Counted from the stretch's first letter, positions 15,319-23,218 are shown. The stretch: 32,601 bases of DNA from an uncultured Oscillospiraceae bacterium (GCA_944386985.1 CALXDD010000032.1:1-32601); one strand, 5' to 3'. Made by a program: numbers and translations. The notes: generated by a model from the letters alone, not told the origin.

Positions 15319-16353
15319 ATGGAGCTGCGTGTGCGGGAGGCGGCAGCCCGGAGGCGGCGGTATTTCCGGCTGGTGCTGCTGGCACTGGCCCTGGTACTGC
15401 TGGGGTCGGCTCTGTTCTCTTTCTGGGTAGGCTACTACCCCCTGACTCCCGACCAGGTGGTAAAGGCGTTCCTCTCCCGTTTCGGATGGGAGGGAGAACT
15501 GCCCGATCAGGCGGTGACGATTTTCTGGAAGATCCGTCTGCCCCGGATTCTGTCGGCCCTCTTCATCGGTGCTTCTCTGTCGGTGGCGGGTGCCACCTAC
15601 CAGGGAATGTTCCGCAATCCTCTGGTGTCCCCGGACATCTTAGGGGTGTCCTCCGGGGCCAGCCTTGGGGCGGCTCTGGCTATTCTGCGTGGCTCCCCCA
15701 ACTGGCTTATCCAGGTGTCCGCCTTTGTGGGCGGGGTGGCCGCTGTGGCATTCTCCTATCTGGTGAGCCGCAAGTCCGTCCACAGCCAGATCCTCAGTCT
15801 GGTGCTCACCGGCTCCATGGTGATGGCGCTTTGCAATGCCGGGGTCACCATGATCAAGTATGTCTCCGACCCCAACGACGTACTGCAGCAAATCACCTTC
15901 TGGCTCATGGGCAGCCTCACCAAGGCGGACATGGACTCCTTCCGCTGGAGTGTGATCCCCATGGCGGTGGGGCTGGCGGTGATTCTGCTGCTGCGCTGGC
16001 GGCTGAACCTTCTCACTTTGGACGAGGAGGAGGCCCGAACGCTCGGGATCAATGTCCGGGGATACCGGATTCTCTTTATTGCCGCCTCCACCCTCCTCAG
16101 TGCCGCCGCCGTATGTCTCGGAGGCCTCATCGGCTGGGTGGGGCTGATGATCCCCCACATGGCCCGGGCTCTGGTGGGGGTGGACTACAGCCGGCTTATT
16201 CCGGCCAGCGCCATGCTGGGAGCGGCTTATCTGGTGCTGATGGACGACCTGGCCCGGTCCGTGCTGTCCATGGAGCTGCCTCTGGGGGTAGTCACCAGCG
16301 TGATGGGGGCCCCCTTCTTCATCTATCTCATCCTCAAACGAAAGGAGCGGTGA
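15319..16353 (+). CDS. BtuC/FecCD-family ABC importer permease
   Basis: This is the membrane subunit of a type II importer (vitamin B12, siderophores, haem or oxyanions). The protein has 344 aa. The start at ATG 15319 (MELRVREAAARRRRYF) has GGGAGG about 10 nt upstream. About ten hydrophobic segments are present. The first family block is RLPRILSALFIGASLSVAG, followed by TYQGMFRNPLVSPDILGVSSGASLG. The ATPase-coupling region is LGINVRGYRILFIAAS, then GLIGWVGLMIPHMARALVG near 280. The C-terminus ends in GAPFFIYLILKRKER, as usual. The ATPase gene starts 4 nt after the stop. The binding-protein gene is divergent. Substrate specificity cannot be read from the sequence. Confidence 0.95.
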   Translation: MELRVREAAARRRRYFRLVLLALALVLLGSALFSFWVGYYPLTPDQVVKAFLSRFGWEGELPDQAVTIFWKIRLPRILSALFIGASLSVAGATYQGMFRNPLVSPDILGVSSGASLGAALAILRGSPNWLIQVSAFVGGVAAVAFSYLVSRKSVHSQILSLVLTGSMVMALCNAGVTMIKYVSDPNDVLQQITFWLMGSLTKADMDSFRWSVIPMAVGLAVILLLRWRLNLLTLDEEEARTLGINVRGYRILFIAASTLLSAAAVCLGGLIGWVGLMIPHMARALVGVDYSRLIPASAMLGAAYLVLMDDLARSVLSMELPLGVVTSVMGAPFFIYLILKRKER

Positions 16354-16357
16354 CGCC

Positions 16358-17146
16358 ATGCTGCTGGAAGTGGAATCCGTGTGGGGCGGATACGGGAGCA
16401 AGGACGTGGTCCGGGGCGTCAGCTGCGGCGCGGAGGCGGGAGAGATTCTCTGCCTGGTGGGGCCCAACGGCTGCGGGAAGACCACCCTCTTCCGTCTGAT
16501 GCTGGGCATCCTGCCCATCCGGCAGGGGCACATCCGTATCGACGGGCGGGAGGTGAGCGGTCTCAGCCCCAAGGAGCTGTCCGGCCTTATCGCCTATATC
16601 CCCCAGTACCACAACCCAGTGTACGCCTACACCGCCCTGGACGTGGTGGTCATGGGCCGGGCAGCCCGTTTCTCCGCCTTTGACACCCCCCGGGAGGACG
16701 ACCGGGAGGCGGCCTTTGCCGCCATGGAGAAGCTGAACGTGCTCTCCCTGGCCAACGAGAAGTACACCGCCCTCAGCGGTGGGCAGCGGCAGATGGTGCT
16801 CATTGCCCGGGCCATCTGTCAGTCGGCCCGGATCTTTGTGCTGGACGAACCGGCGGCCAATTTAGACTACGCCAACCAGCAGCGGCTGATGGAGGCCCTG
16901 AGGGATCTGGCGAAAAAGGGCTACTGTGTGGTCATGTCCACCCACAGTCCGGAGCACCCGGCCTCCATCGGCAACAAAGCCCTGCTCATGCGGGAGGGGC
17001 AGGTGGCAGCCTTCGGCACCCCGGCCCAGGTGATCACTTCGGCCCACCTGGAGGCGGTCTACGGCATCCCCATCGACGTGGTCACCGTTCAGGACAGCCG
17101 TGGCGTCAAGCGGACCATCTGTCTGCCGGTGGGCGGAGGAAAATAG
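16358..17146 (+). CDS. Type II ABC importer ATPase
   Basis: This is the nucleotide-binding subunit of the importer, FepC/BtuD type. The protein has 262 aa. Walker A GPNGCGKTT is at 35-43; the Q-loop is in IAYIPQYHNPVYAYTALDVVVMGRAA, the signature is LSGGQRQM, Walker B IFVLDEPAANLD and the switch His is in VMSTHSPEH. The C-terminal stretch PIDVVTVQDSRGVKRTICLP is an added small domain often seen in this group. It begins 4 nt after the permease stop and precedes the methyltransferase gene by 17 nt. AAAGGAG upstream supports the start. Confidence 0.95.
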   Translation: MLLEVESVWGGYGSKDVVRGVSCGAEAGEILCLVGPNGCGKTTLFRLMLGILPIRQGHIRIDGREVSGLSPKELSGLIAYIPQYHNPVYAYTALDVVVMGRAARFSAFDTPREDDREAAFAAMEKLNVLSLANEKYTALSGGQRQMVLIARAICQSARIFVLDEPAANLDYANQQRLMEALRDLAKKGYCVVMSTHSPEHPASIGNKALLMREGQVAAFGTPAQVITSAHLEAVYGIPIDVVTVQDSRGVKRTICLPVGGGK

Positions 17147-17163
17147 AGAGGAGCGGCGGTTCT

Positions 17164-18090
17164 ATGGCGAGAAGAGAATATGATCTTACCAGCCTCCAAA
17201 ACCGACGGGACATGGCCCACTTCATTGCCTTGACAGAGGACCGGACTTCGGAGACCTCCCCCCAGTCACGGGCGCGGTGGGACCGGCGGGCGGAAGACTG
17301 GGAGCGCAAACGTCTCCGGGAGCCCGGTGACAACTGGCGGGTGGAACAGGCGGTGGCTTTCCTGCAAAACCGGGGGCTTCTGGAGCCGGGGATGGATGTG
17401 GCGGATATTGGCTGTGGGCCGGGGCGGTTCGCGGCGGCCTTTGCCCCCTTTGTTCGGCAGGTAACGGGGTTCGATCTCTCGGAGCGGATGGTGGCCTACG
17501 GCGTGGACCAGGCCCGGAGGGAAGGGGTGGACAACGTATTCTTCCGGGTCTGCGACTTTCAGTCCCTGGACGTAGCGGGTGAGGGGCTTGCCGGAGCCTT
17601 CGACCTGGTGTTCAGCTCCCTGACTCCCGCCGTCCGGAGCCTGGAGGGGCTTGAGAAAATGATGACCATGAGCCGGGCCTACTGCTGCCACATCACCCAT
17701 TTGTCCGGGGAGGAGCCTCTGCTCCGCCGGGCCATGGAGGAGGCCCTGGGCCGGTCTCCCCAGCCACGGTGGAACGGCCGGTGGTTCTACGCCCTCTTCA
17801 ACCTTCTCTTCCTCCTGGGCTACGACCCGGAGGTAAGCTACGACCGCCGCGTCCGGGAGCGGCGCCTCCCGGCAAGCCGGGATCAGGCAGCGCTTCTGCT
17901 GGAGCAGCTCCTTCCGCTGGCGGAGCGGGGGAAGAAGGAGACGGAGGCGCTGTACCGCTGGCTCCAGGAGAACGCCGAAGAGGACGGCACCGTCCTGCAG
18001 CACAGCGAGACCTGCTACGGCCGGGTGGTATGGGACGTGCGCCTGCGGACGGAGCGGCCGGGCTACGGCGCAGGAGCATGGGAGGAATGA
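17164..18090 (+). CDS. Class I SAM-dependent methyltransferase
   Basis: The protein has 308 aa; ATG at 17164 is preceded by GAGGAGCGGCGG. The N-terminal 70 residues are charged and helical, with SQSRARWDRRAEDWERKR-like sequence. The SAM motif I is VADIGCGPGRFAAAF (79-93), motif II is VTGFDLSERMVAYG, and the post-motif region is FDLVFSSLTPAVRSLEGLEKMMTMS. The C-terminal half (about 190-300) contains a hydrophobic WFYALFNLLFLLGYDPEV and is not typical of small-molecule methylases I know. It sits between the importer ATPase and the NTPase gene, so it may modify the imported ligand or a cofactor derived from it. The methyl acceptor is unknown. Confidence 0.85.
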   Translation: MARREYDLTSLQNRRDMAHFIALTEDRTSETSPQSRARWDRRAEDWERKRLREPGDNWRVEQAVAFLQNRGLLEPGMDVADIGCGPGRFAAAFAPFVRQVTGFDLSERMVAYGVDQARREGVDNVFFRVCDFQSLDVAGEGLAGAFDLVFSSLTPAVRSLEGLEKMMTMSRAYCCHITHLSGEEPLLRRAMEEALGRSPQPRWNGRWFYALFNLLFLLGYDPEVSYDRRVRERRLPASRDQAALLLEQLLPLAERGKKETEALYRWLQENAEEDGTVLQHSETCYGRVVWDVRLRTERPGYGAGAWEE

Positions 18091-18092
18091 GC

Positions 18093-18596
18093 ATGGCAGA
18101 GCATCTGTTTTTCACAGGAGAGAAGGGTGTTGGCAAAAGCACTCTGGTGGGAGGACTTCTGGCGTTACATCGGGGCAGCCTGGGGGGCTTTTTTACTGTA
18201 AAGGCCAGGGATGTCATTCCGGGAGAGACCACGGTTCACCTCCTCCGTGCGGATCTGCGGGAGATCCCCTGCCGGAAGAATCTGCTCTTTTGCTGCGGGA
18301 GACGGGGTCAATCCGCAGCGGAAAGATTTGACCGCCTGGGCTGCGCCGCTCTGGCGGTCCCTGTACCGGGTCTCTTTGTGATGGACGAGTTGGGTCCCCA
18401 CGAGGTGCAGGCGGAGGCCTTCTGCCGGGCGGTGCTGAACGTTCTGGACGGCCCTGTGCCGGTGCTGGGGGTACTGCAGCGTGCGGACTCCCCCCTCCTC
18501 CGGCAGGTAGCGAGCCACCCCCGGGTGCGGATGGTGGAGGTCACCAGAGAAAACCGGGACGGTCTGGCCCGCAGTCTTGCAGGGTGGTGCGGATAA
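18093..18596 (+). CDS. THEP1-like nucleoside-triphosphatase
   Basis: The protein has 167 aa. Of two nearby ATGs (18087, 18093) I take 18093 because GGAGGA (18081-18086) is 6 nt before it, while the other would have no spacing. P-loop GEKGVGKST is at 9-17. The Walker B-like motif FVMDELGPHEVQAEAF matches the DEIGxxE signature of the NTPase_1/THEP1 family (P-loop NTPases of unclear physiological role). The start follows the methyltransferase stop by 2 nt, so the genes are coupled. It is the last gene of the importer operon, which ends at the hairpin at 18624. A MobB-like GTPase was considered, but the DELG motif favours THEP1. Confidence 0.82.
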   Translation: MAEHLFFTGEKGVGKSTLVGGLLALHRGSLGGFFTVKARDVIPGETTVHLLRADLREIPCRKNLLFCCGRRGQSAAERFDRLGCAALAVPVPGLFVMDELGPHEVQAEAFCRAVLNVLDGPVPVLGVLQRADSPLLRQVASHPRVRMVEVTRENRDGLARSLAGWCG

Positions 18597-18623
18597 AAAG
18601 GGAACCACACAGAGAGGAAATAA

Positions 18624-18668
18624 GAGCCGGAGGGCATCCGGTTTTGATGGATGCCTTCCGGCTCTTTT
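18624..18668 (+). terminator. Terminator of the importer operon
   Basis: A 16-bp stem (GAGCCGGAGGGCATCC / GGATGCCTTCCGGCTC, one G-T pair, 9-nt loop) is followed by TTTTCTTC on the plus strand. It closes the operon that starts at the permease gene. Confidence 0.9.
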
Positions 18669-18686
18669 CTTCTTCCGGCAAAGGAA

Positions 18687-19571
18687 TTACGACGCCTCCT
18701 TCAGCTTCCGTGAGGGAAGTGATACCTCATTCCAGAGCGTAAAGCCCAAAATCAGAGCGCCTCCCGCCAGCTGTGAGACGGTGATGGCCTCATGGAGCAC
18801 CAGCACGGAGACCAGTACCGCCACCAGCGGGTCCACATAGCTCAAAATGGCCGCCTTCTGTCCCGGCAGCTCCTTCAGGGAGGAGAAATACATGCAGTAG
18901 GTCACGCCGGTGTGGAGAAGACCCACGATCAGAAGGCAGATCCAGCCGGTAGGGTCCATAGTTCCCAAAGTCACGCCGCTGGTGGCCGCCACATAGGGGA
19001 TCAGCGTCAGGATGGCGGCGAGAAACTGCAGAAAAGTGCGGTGAATGCCCTCTACATTTTTGATGAACTTGTTGAGCAGCACCACGGCGGCATAGAAGGC
19101 GGCGGCCCCAAAACCAAAGAGAATACCGATGAGATCCGTACCGCCCTTCCCTACCTCCCCTGTACCGGTGATGAGTACCAGCCCCAGAGTGGACATGGCA
19201 AAGCAGAGGATCTGCTTTGCCGTCAGCTTCTCCCGGAACAGAACCGGGCAGACGGCGGTGACGATCACAGGAGCGAAGTAGTAGCTGAGGGTGGCCACGG
19301 AGACGGTGGTATACCGATATGCCTCAAACAGCAAAATCCAGTTGATCCCCATGGCTACCCCGGAGAGCAGCAGAAACGGCAGTTCCCGGCGGATATGCCC
19401 CAGAGGAATGGGCTGCTTTGTTACCAATAAATAGCCTCCGATCAAAGCCGCCGCCAGAATGGCCCGGTAGAGGGCCAGCTCGCCGGAGGAAACGGAGATG
19501 TTCCGGACAAAGGGTCCTAATGTTCCAAAAATCGCCATGGATGCCACCAGCATCAAACGTGCACGCTTCAT
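18687..19571 (-). CDS. EamA-family (DMT) transporter
   Basis: The protein has 294 aa, with ten hydrophobic segments in two repeated EamA halves (about 5-137 and 150-282). Typical motifs are GTLGPFVRNISVSSGELALYR in helix 1-2, FEAYRYTTVSVATLSYYFAPVI in the first half and SYVDPLVAVLVSVLVLHEAIT in the second. The basic tail is SLPSRKLKEAS. DMT proteins mostly export metabolites or amino acids; the substrate is not predictable. It is monocistronic, convergent with the importer operon and driven by a consensus promoter at 19637-19665. The start ATG at 19571 has AGGG plus a short spacer before it. Confidence 0.93.
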   Translation of the reverse strand: MKRARLMLVASMAIFGTLGPFVRNISVSSGELALYRAILAAALIGGYLLVTKQPIPLGHIRRELPFLLLSGVAMGINWILLFEAYRYTTVSVATLSYYFAPVIVTAVCPVLFREKLTAKQILCFAMSTLGLVLITGTGEVGKGGTDLIGILFGFGAAAFYAAVVLLNKFIKNVEGIHRTFLQFLAAILTLIPYVAATSGVTLGTMDPTGWICLLIVGLLHTGVTYCMYFSSLKELPGQKAAILSYVDPLVAVLVSVLVLHEAITVSQLAGGALILGFTLWNEVSLPSRKLKEAS

Positions 19572-19636
19572 TTGTAACCTGCTTCCCTCACAATCCCGCG
19601 GAAAACCTCCGCAAAATGATATGCAAATTCATGGGA

Positions 19637-19665
19637 AGTGTACCAAATTCCCCCGAGGATGTCAA
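19637..19665 (-). promoter_or_regulatory. Promoter of the EamA gene
   Basis: On the minus strand, TTGACA (19660-19665), a 17-nt spacer and TACACT (19637-19642) form a strong sigma-A promoter. The leader of about 60 nt holds a small GCGGA/TCCGC hairpin near the start codon. Confidence 0.8.
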
Positions 19666-19698
19666 CGCCGGAAAATCCTGCCTCCTATGGGACAGGCG

Positions 19699-19730
19699 GA
19701 AAAAGGCCGGCATGGCCGCGGCCATGCCGG
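19699..19730 (-). terminator. Terminator of the ene-reductase gene
   Basis: A perfect 24-nt palindrome (arm CCGGCATGGCCG, 19707-19730) is followed on the minus strand by CCTTTTTCC. It lies 25 nt after the stop of the gene at 19755. Confidence 0.85.
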
Positions 19731-19754
19731 TCCTTTCGGATCAATTGTTTACTC

Positions 19755-21701
19755 TCAGATATCCAATGCGGCGTGGTAGCCCCAATAGACGGCGTTGGTG
19801 ATGGTGGACACCTTGGCCGCGTCGCCGATGACCCGGACAAAGGGGGCGGCATCCCGAAGGGTCTCCACCATGTCGGTCCGGGAGCGCTGGCCCAGGGCAC
19901 AGATAACAGTGGTACCGGGAATCAGCACCTGCTTTCCCTCCTTGTCCTCACAGAGAACGCCGTTCGGCCGGACCTCCAGGCCCTTGCAGCCGGTGTGGAC
20001 GGTGACATACTTGTCGATCTCCTTGAGGAGCAGAGGACGGTGGCGGACGTTGGCGTCGGGGGCCAGCTCATCCCGCATTTCCACCAGATGGACCTTTTTG
20101 CCCTCCATACCAAGGTGAACGGCACACTCGCAGCCCGCGAGACCGCCGCCGAAGACCACCACGTCGTCGGTAACCTTGTCTTTCTCCATGTAGTAATTGT
20201 TGACGATCACCACATTGCCGCCCTTGATGCCGGGGATCGGCGGCACCAGCGGCGTGGAACCCACGGCGATGATGAGGGCGTCAGCCTTCTCACGCTCCGC
20301 GTACTCCGCTGTCACCTCCGTGTTCAGCCGGATTTCCACCCCGGCCTTCCGGGCCAGCAATTCATAGGTTCCTGAGAGCTGGTACATCTCGTACTTGAAG
20401 GGGATGGCCTGTTCGCTCTTGAGGATGCCGCCCAGAGCAGACTCCTTCTCGCAGAGGATCACCTGGTGTCCCCGGCGGGCGGCGGTGTAGGCAGCGTAGA
20501 GGCCGCCGGGGCCTCCGCCGGCCACCAGAACCTTCTTTTTCACCGGTGCGGGCTGGATCTCCACCCCGTCCAGCTCCCTGCCGATGAGGGGGTTCACCGT
20601 GCAGCGGCGGGTGGAGGTGGCCGCCCGCTCCGCCATACAGGTGAAGCACCGGAGGCACCGAACAATCTCCTCATCCCGGTTCTCCGTCACCTTTCGCGGC
20701 AGCTCCGGGTCCGCCAGCAGCGCCCGGGCCATATACACCACATCCGCCTTGCCGGAGGCAATGATCTCCTCCATCTGGGCCGGGTCATTGAGGCCGCCCA
20801 ATGTGGCCACAGGGACGGATACATGCTTTTTGATCTCCGCCGCCAGATACACGTTGCAGCCGTGAGGCTTGAACATGGAAGGGTGGGTATCCCCAAAGCC
20901 CCGCTGGTAGGTGCCGGCGGACACATGGAGCAGATCAATGCGGCTCTCCAGCTGCTGGGCGATGCGGACGCCCTCTAAGAGGTCATAGCCGCCGTCGAAG
21001 AGCTCGGAGCCGCTGATGCGCAGCTCGATGGGGAAACGGGAACCCACCGCCGCCCGGACACTGTCCAGCACCTCTTTGGCAAAGCGGCACCGGTTCTCCA
21101 GGGAGCCGCCGTACTCGTCGGTGCGCTTGTTGAAGTAGGGGGAGAGAAACTGATTGATGAGCCAGCCGTGACCGGCGTGGATCATCACCATTTCAAACCC
21201 CGCCCGCTTGGCGAGGCCCGCCACCCGCCCGTAAGCGGCCACGATGTCGGCGATCATCTCCTTCGTCAGCTCGCCCACCTCCACGCCGTCGGGACGGACG
21301 CAGGCGGAGGGCCCCCACTGACTGAGGCCGTGCTGGCGGTTCTTATCCGTCATATAGGTGCCGGAGTACATGCCCGAATGGCTCAGTTCCAGACTGGGCA
21401 TGGCCCCGTGGCGGCGGATGGCGTCGGCGGTATAGGTGGCGGCGGCCAGGGAGTTGAGGATGGAAGTATCAAGATGGTAAGCGTGGGAGCCGTCAGTCTG
21501 TGGGTGAACCATGCACTCGCTGACGGTGACGGCACCGGCGCCGCCTTTGGCCCGCAGCTCATAAAAAGCTGTGGACTTGGGGCCGATGCAGCCGTCATTG
21601 GTGATGTCGGTTCCGCCCATGGGGGCGGAGAACATGCGGTTGCGGAAGGTCACACCGGCTATGGTGATGGGCGTACACAGATGGGGATATTTACGTTCCA
21701 T
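19755..21701 (-). CDS. Old-yellow-enzyme / FAD-dependent ene-reductase (FadH/BaiCD-like)
   Basis: The protein has 648 aa. An FMN-binding TIM barrel covers about 1-370. The 4Fe-4S cluster Cys are C349, C352, C355 and C367 (CLRCFTC ... C), and an FAD/NAD(P)H domain starts with GGGPGG (396-400) and has a second GGGLAG loop near 500. The active-site His pair is in IHAGHGWLINQFLSP (H175, H178); the Tyr found next to it in 2,4-dienoyl-CoA reductase is Trp180 here. Enzymes of this layout reduce activated C=C bonds (2,4-dienoyl-CoA, enoates, bile-acid intermediates). No bai or fatty-acid genes are near, so the substrate is open. It is monocistronic, with an operator-like repeat at its promoter. Confidence 0.93.
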   Translation of the reverse strand: MERKYPHLCTPITIAGVTFRNRMFSAPMGGTDITNDGCIGPKSTAFYELRAKGGAGAVTVSECMVHPQTDGSHAYHLDTSILNSLAAATYTADAIRRHGAMPSLELSHSGMYSGTYMTDKNRQHGLSQWGPSACVRPDGVEVGELTKEMIADIVAAYGRVAGLAKRAGFEMVMIHAGHGWLINQFLSPYFNKRTDEYGGSLENRCRFAKEVLDSVRAAVGSRFPIELRISGSELFDGGYDLLEGVRIAQQLESRIDLLHVSAGTYQRGFGDTHPSMFKPHGCNVYLAAEIKKHVSVPVATLGGLNDPAQMEEIIASGKADVVYMARALLADPELPRKVTENRDEEIVRCLRCFTCMAERAATSTRRCTVNPLIGRELDGVEIQPAPVKKKVLVAGGGPGGLYAAYTAARRGHQVILCEKESALGGILKSEQAIPFKYEMYQLSGTYELLARKAGVEIRLNTEVTAEYAEREKADALIIAVGSTPLVPPIPGIKGGNVVIVNNYYMEKDKVTDDVVVFGGGLAGCECAVHLGMEGKKVHLVEMRDELAPDANVRHRPLLLKEIDKYVTVHTGCKGLEVRPNGVLCEDKEGKQVLIPGTTVICALGQRSRTDMVETLRDAAPFVRVIGDAAKVSTITNAVYWGYHAALDI

Positions 21702-21759
21702 ACGGGCATTATCCTTTCTCTCGTATTGCGGCCTCAGACGGCCGCTTTCTTATGTCCTT

Positions 21760-21789
21760 ATTATAAAACACACCCTATTCTTGAAACAA
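21760..21789 (-). promoter_or_regulatory. Promoter of the ene-reductase gene
   Basis: On the minus strand, TTGTTT (21784-21789), an 18-nt spacer and TATAAT (21760-21765) fit a sigma-A promoter. The leader of about 50 nt contains a GCGGCC/GGCCGC hairpin (21728-21745). The -35 touches the inverted repeat at 21788-21818. Confidence 0.7.
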
Positions 21790-21818
21790 CCGTCAGCTTG
21801 TCGCAATCTATGACGGTT
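21788..21818. repeat. 8-bp inverted repeat at the ene-reductase -35
   Basis: AACCGTCA (21788-21795) and TGACGGTT (21811-21818) are perfect inverted arms with a 15-nt spacer. The repeat abuts the -35 from upstream, as expected for an activator such as a LysR or MerR-type protein. No such regulator gene is adjacent. Confidence 0.5.
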
Positions 21819-21907
21819 TCGGCGCAGATTTGCAGGAGTTGCCGTCTGCTTTGCCGCATAAATCCCATAACCAGTCAGACTGAAGAAGGAAATTTACGCA
21901 GTCCCTC

Positions 21908-21936
21908 TTGACAGCTGCGTATCTATCGTATATACT
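21908..21936 (+). promoter_or_regulatory. Promoter of the GntR-ABC operon
   Basis: TTGACA (21908-21913), a 17-nt spacer and TATACT (21931-21936) form an almost perfect sigma-A promoter ahead of the GntR-family gene. The -10 runs into the operator-like palindrome at 21934-21958. Confidence 0.88.
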
Positions 21937-21958
21937 GTTCATATCAGATATGTACAGT
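21934..21958. promoter_or_regulatory. 25-bp imperfect palindrome, likely GntR (YtrA-type) operator
   Basis: ACTGTTCATATC and GATATGTACAGT (21934-21945 and 21947-21958) are inverted arms around a central A with one mismatch. It covers the end of the -10 and the expected transcription start. A dimeric GntR repressor bound here would block its own operon; autoregulation is inferred from position. Confidence 0.65.
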
Positions 21959-21978
21959 CTGGAAAAGTGAGGTATCTC

Positions 21979-22356
21979 ATGGAAGTATACATCAGCAACA
22001 GCAGCGGCGTGCCTATTTACGCCCAGATCACTGAGCAGATCCGCGCCAAGATCCTCACCGGGGAGCTGAAGGAGGGGGACGCCCTTCCCAGCATTCGGGT
22101 GCTGGCCAAGGAGCTGCGGATCAGCGTGATCACCACCAAACGGGCCTACGAGGACCTGGAGCAGGCGGGATTCATCAACACCCTGCCCGGGAAGGGAAGC
22201 TTTGTGGCCGTCCAGAACCCGGAGATCCACCGTGAGGAGGCCCTTCGGAAGGTGGAGGCACACCTGACGGAGGCTCTGGAGGCCGCCCGATTGGGAGGTA
22301 TCGGACCGGAGGAGGTCCGGGAGACATTGAACCTGCTCTTGGAAGAAGGAGAGTAA
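21979..22356 (+). CDS. GntR-family regulator, YtrA subfamily
   Basis: This DNA-binding repressor has 125 aa. I start at the ATG at 21979 (MEVYISNSSGVPIYAQI), with TGAGGT 6 nt upstream; a GTG 12 nt earlier overlaps this site. The winged helix covers about 10-75, with the typical QITEQIRAKILTGELKEGDALPSIR split over two stretches, then LAKELRISVITTKRAYEDLEQAGFI (recognition helix). PGKGSFV is the wing. The effector domain is only a short C-terminal helix pair, as in YtrA-type regulators that control neighbouring ABC transporters. The ATPase gene follows after 4 nt. It probably represses the operon until an inducer, often a cell-wall-active compound in relatives, relieves it. Confidence 0.93.
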   Translation: MEVYISNSSGVPIYAQITEQIRAKILTGELKEGDALPSIRVLAKELRISVITTKRAYEDLEQAGFINTLPGKGSFVAVQNPEIHREEALRKVEAHLTEALEAARLGGIGPEEVRETLNLLLEEGE

Positions 22357-22360
22357 AACG

Positions 22361-23218
22361 ATGAGCAATCTTGTTGCGGTACAGGGGCTGGTAAAGCACT
22401 ACAAGGGCTTCACCCTGGACCAGATCGATCTGACGGTCCCCGAGGGGGAGATCGTGGGTCTGATCGGCGAAAACGGCGCCGGAAAGACCACTACCATCAA
22501 GGCAATTTTAGGGGTGATCCATCCTGACGGCGGCACCATCCAGGTGATGGGAAAGGACCCGGGGGACCGGACGGCTCTGGAGAAGGTAGGTGTGGTGTTT
22601 GAGGACAGCTATTTCTACGGCGGTCTCAATGCCCACCAGGTGGACCGGATTCTGTCCGGCATCCGGCGGGACTGGGACAGCGACAAGTTTCGGAAGGACT
22701 GCAATGCCTTTGACCTTGACATGAAAAAGCCCATCAAGGACTTCAGCCGGGGCATGCGGATGAAGCTGAGCCTCACCACGGCTCTGGCCAGCCATCCCCG
22801 ACTCCTCCTGATGGATGAAGCTACCAGCGGCCTTGACCCGGTGATCCGCGGGGAGATTCTGGATATTTTTCTCACCTTTATTCAGGACGAGGGCTGCGGC
22901 ATCCTGCTGTCCAGCCACATCACCACGGATCTGGAGCGGGTGGCGGACCAGATCGCCTATATTCACAGAGGGAAGCTGCTCTTCCAGCAGGGCAAGGATG
23001 CGCTGCTGGAGGAGACGGCAGTGGTGAGGGGCAGCGCAGCGGTGCTGGACCGTCTGCCGCAGGAATTGGTGCTGGTACGGCGGGACGGCGGTCTCAGCGG
23101 AAGCGCGGCTCTTGTGAAGGACGGCGCGGCGGCCCGGCGGCTGCTCCCCGACGCGGTGATCGACCGAACCAGTATTGATGAGATGATGCAGCTGTATGGC
23201 GGGAGGGAAGAGGCATGA
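22361..23218 (+). CDS. ABC transporter ATPase (YtrB-like)
   Basis: The protein has 285 aa. Walker A GENGAGKTT lies near 38-46, and the Q-loop region is VGVVFEDSYFYGGLN. The signature is FSRGMRMKLSL, a variant with SRGM instead of SGGQ that is common in this exporter class; Walker B is LLLMDEATSGLD and the switch His is in LLSSHITTDLERV. The last 70 residues form a domain rich in Leu/Arg/Gly. It overlaps the permease gene by 4 nt and follows the GntR gene by 4 nt. The three genes form a GntR-controlled ABC exporter; the substrate is unknown, with antibiotic or envelope-stress responses possible from relatives. Confidence 0.93.
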   Translation: MSNLVAVQGLVKHYKGFTLDQIDLTVPEGEIVGLIGENGAGKTTTIKAILGVIHPDGGTIQVMGKDPGDRTALEKVGVVFEDSYFYGGLNAHQVDRILSGIRRDWDSDKFRKDCNAFDLDMKKPIKDFSRGMRMKLSLTTALASHPRLLLMDEATSGLDPVIRGEILDIFLTFIQDEGCGILLSSHITTDLERVADQIAYIHRGKLLFQQGKDALLEETAVVRGSAAVLDRLPQELVLVRRDGGLSGSAALVKDGAAARRLLPDAVIDRTSIDEMMQLYGGREEA

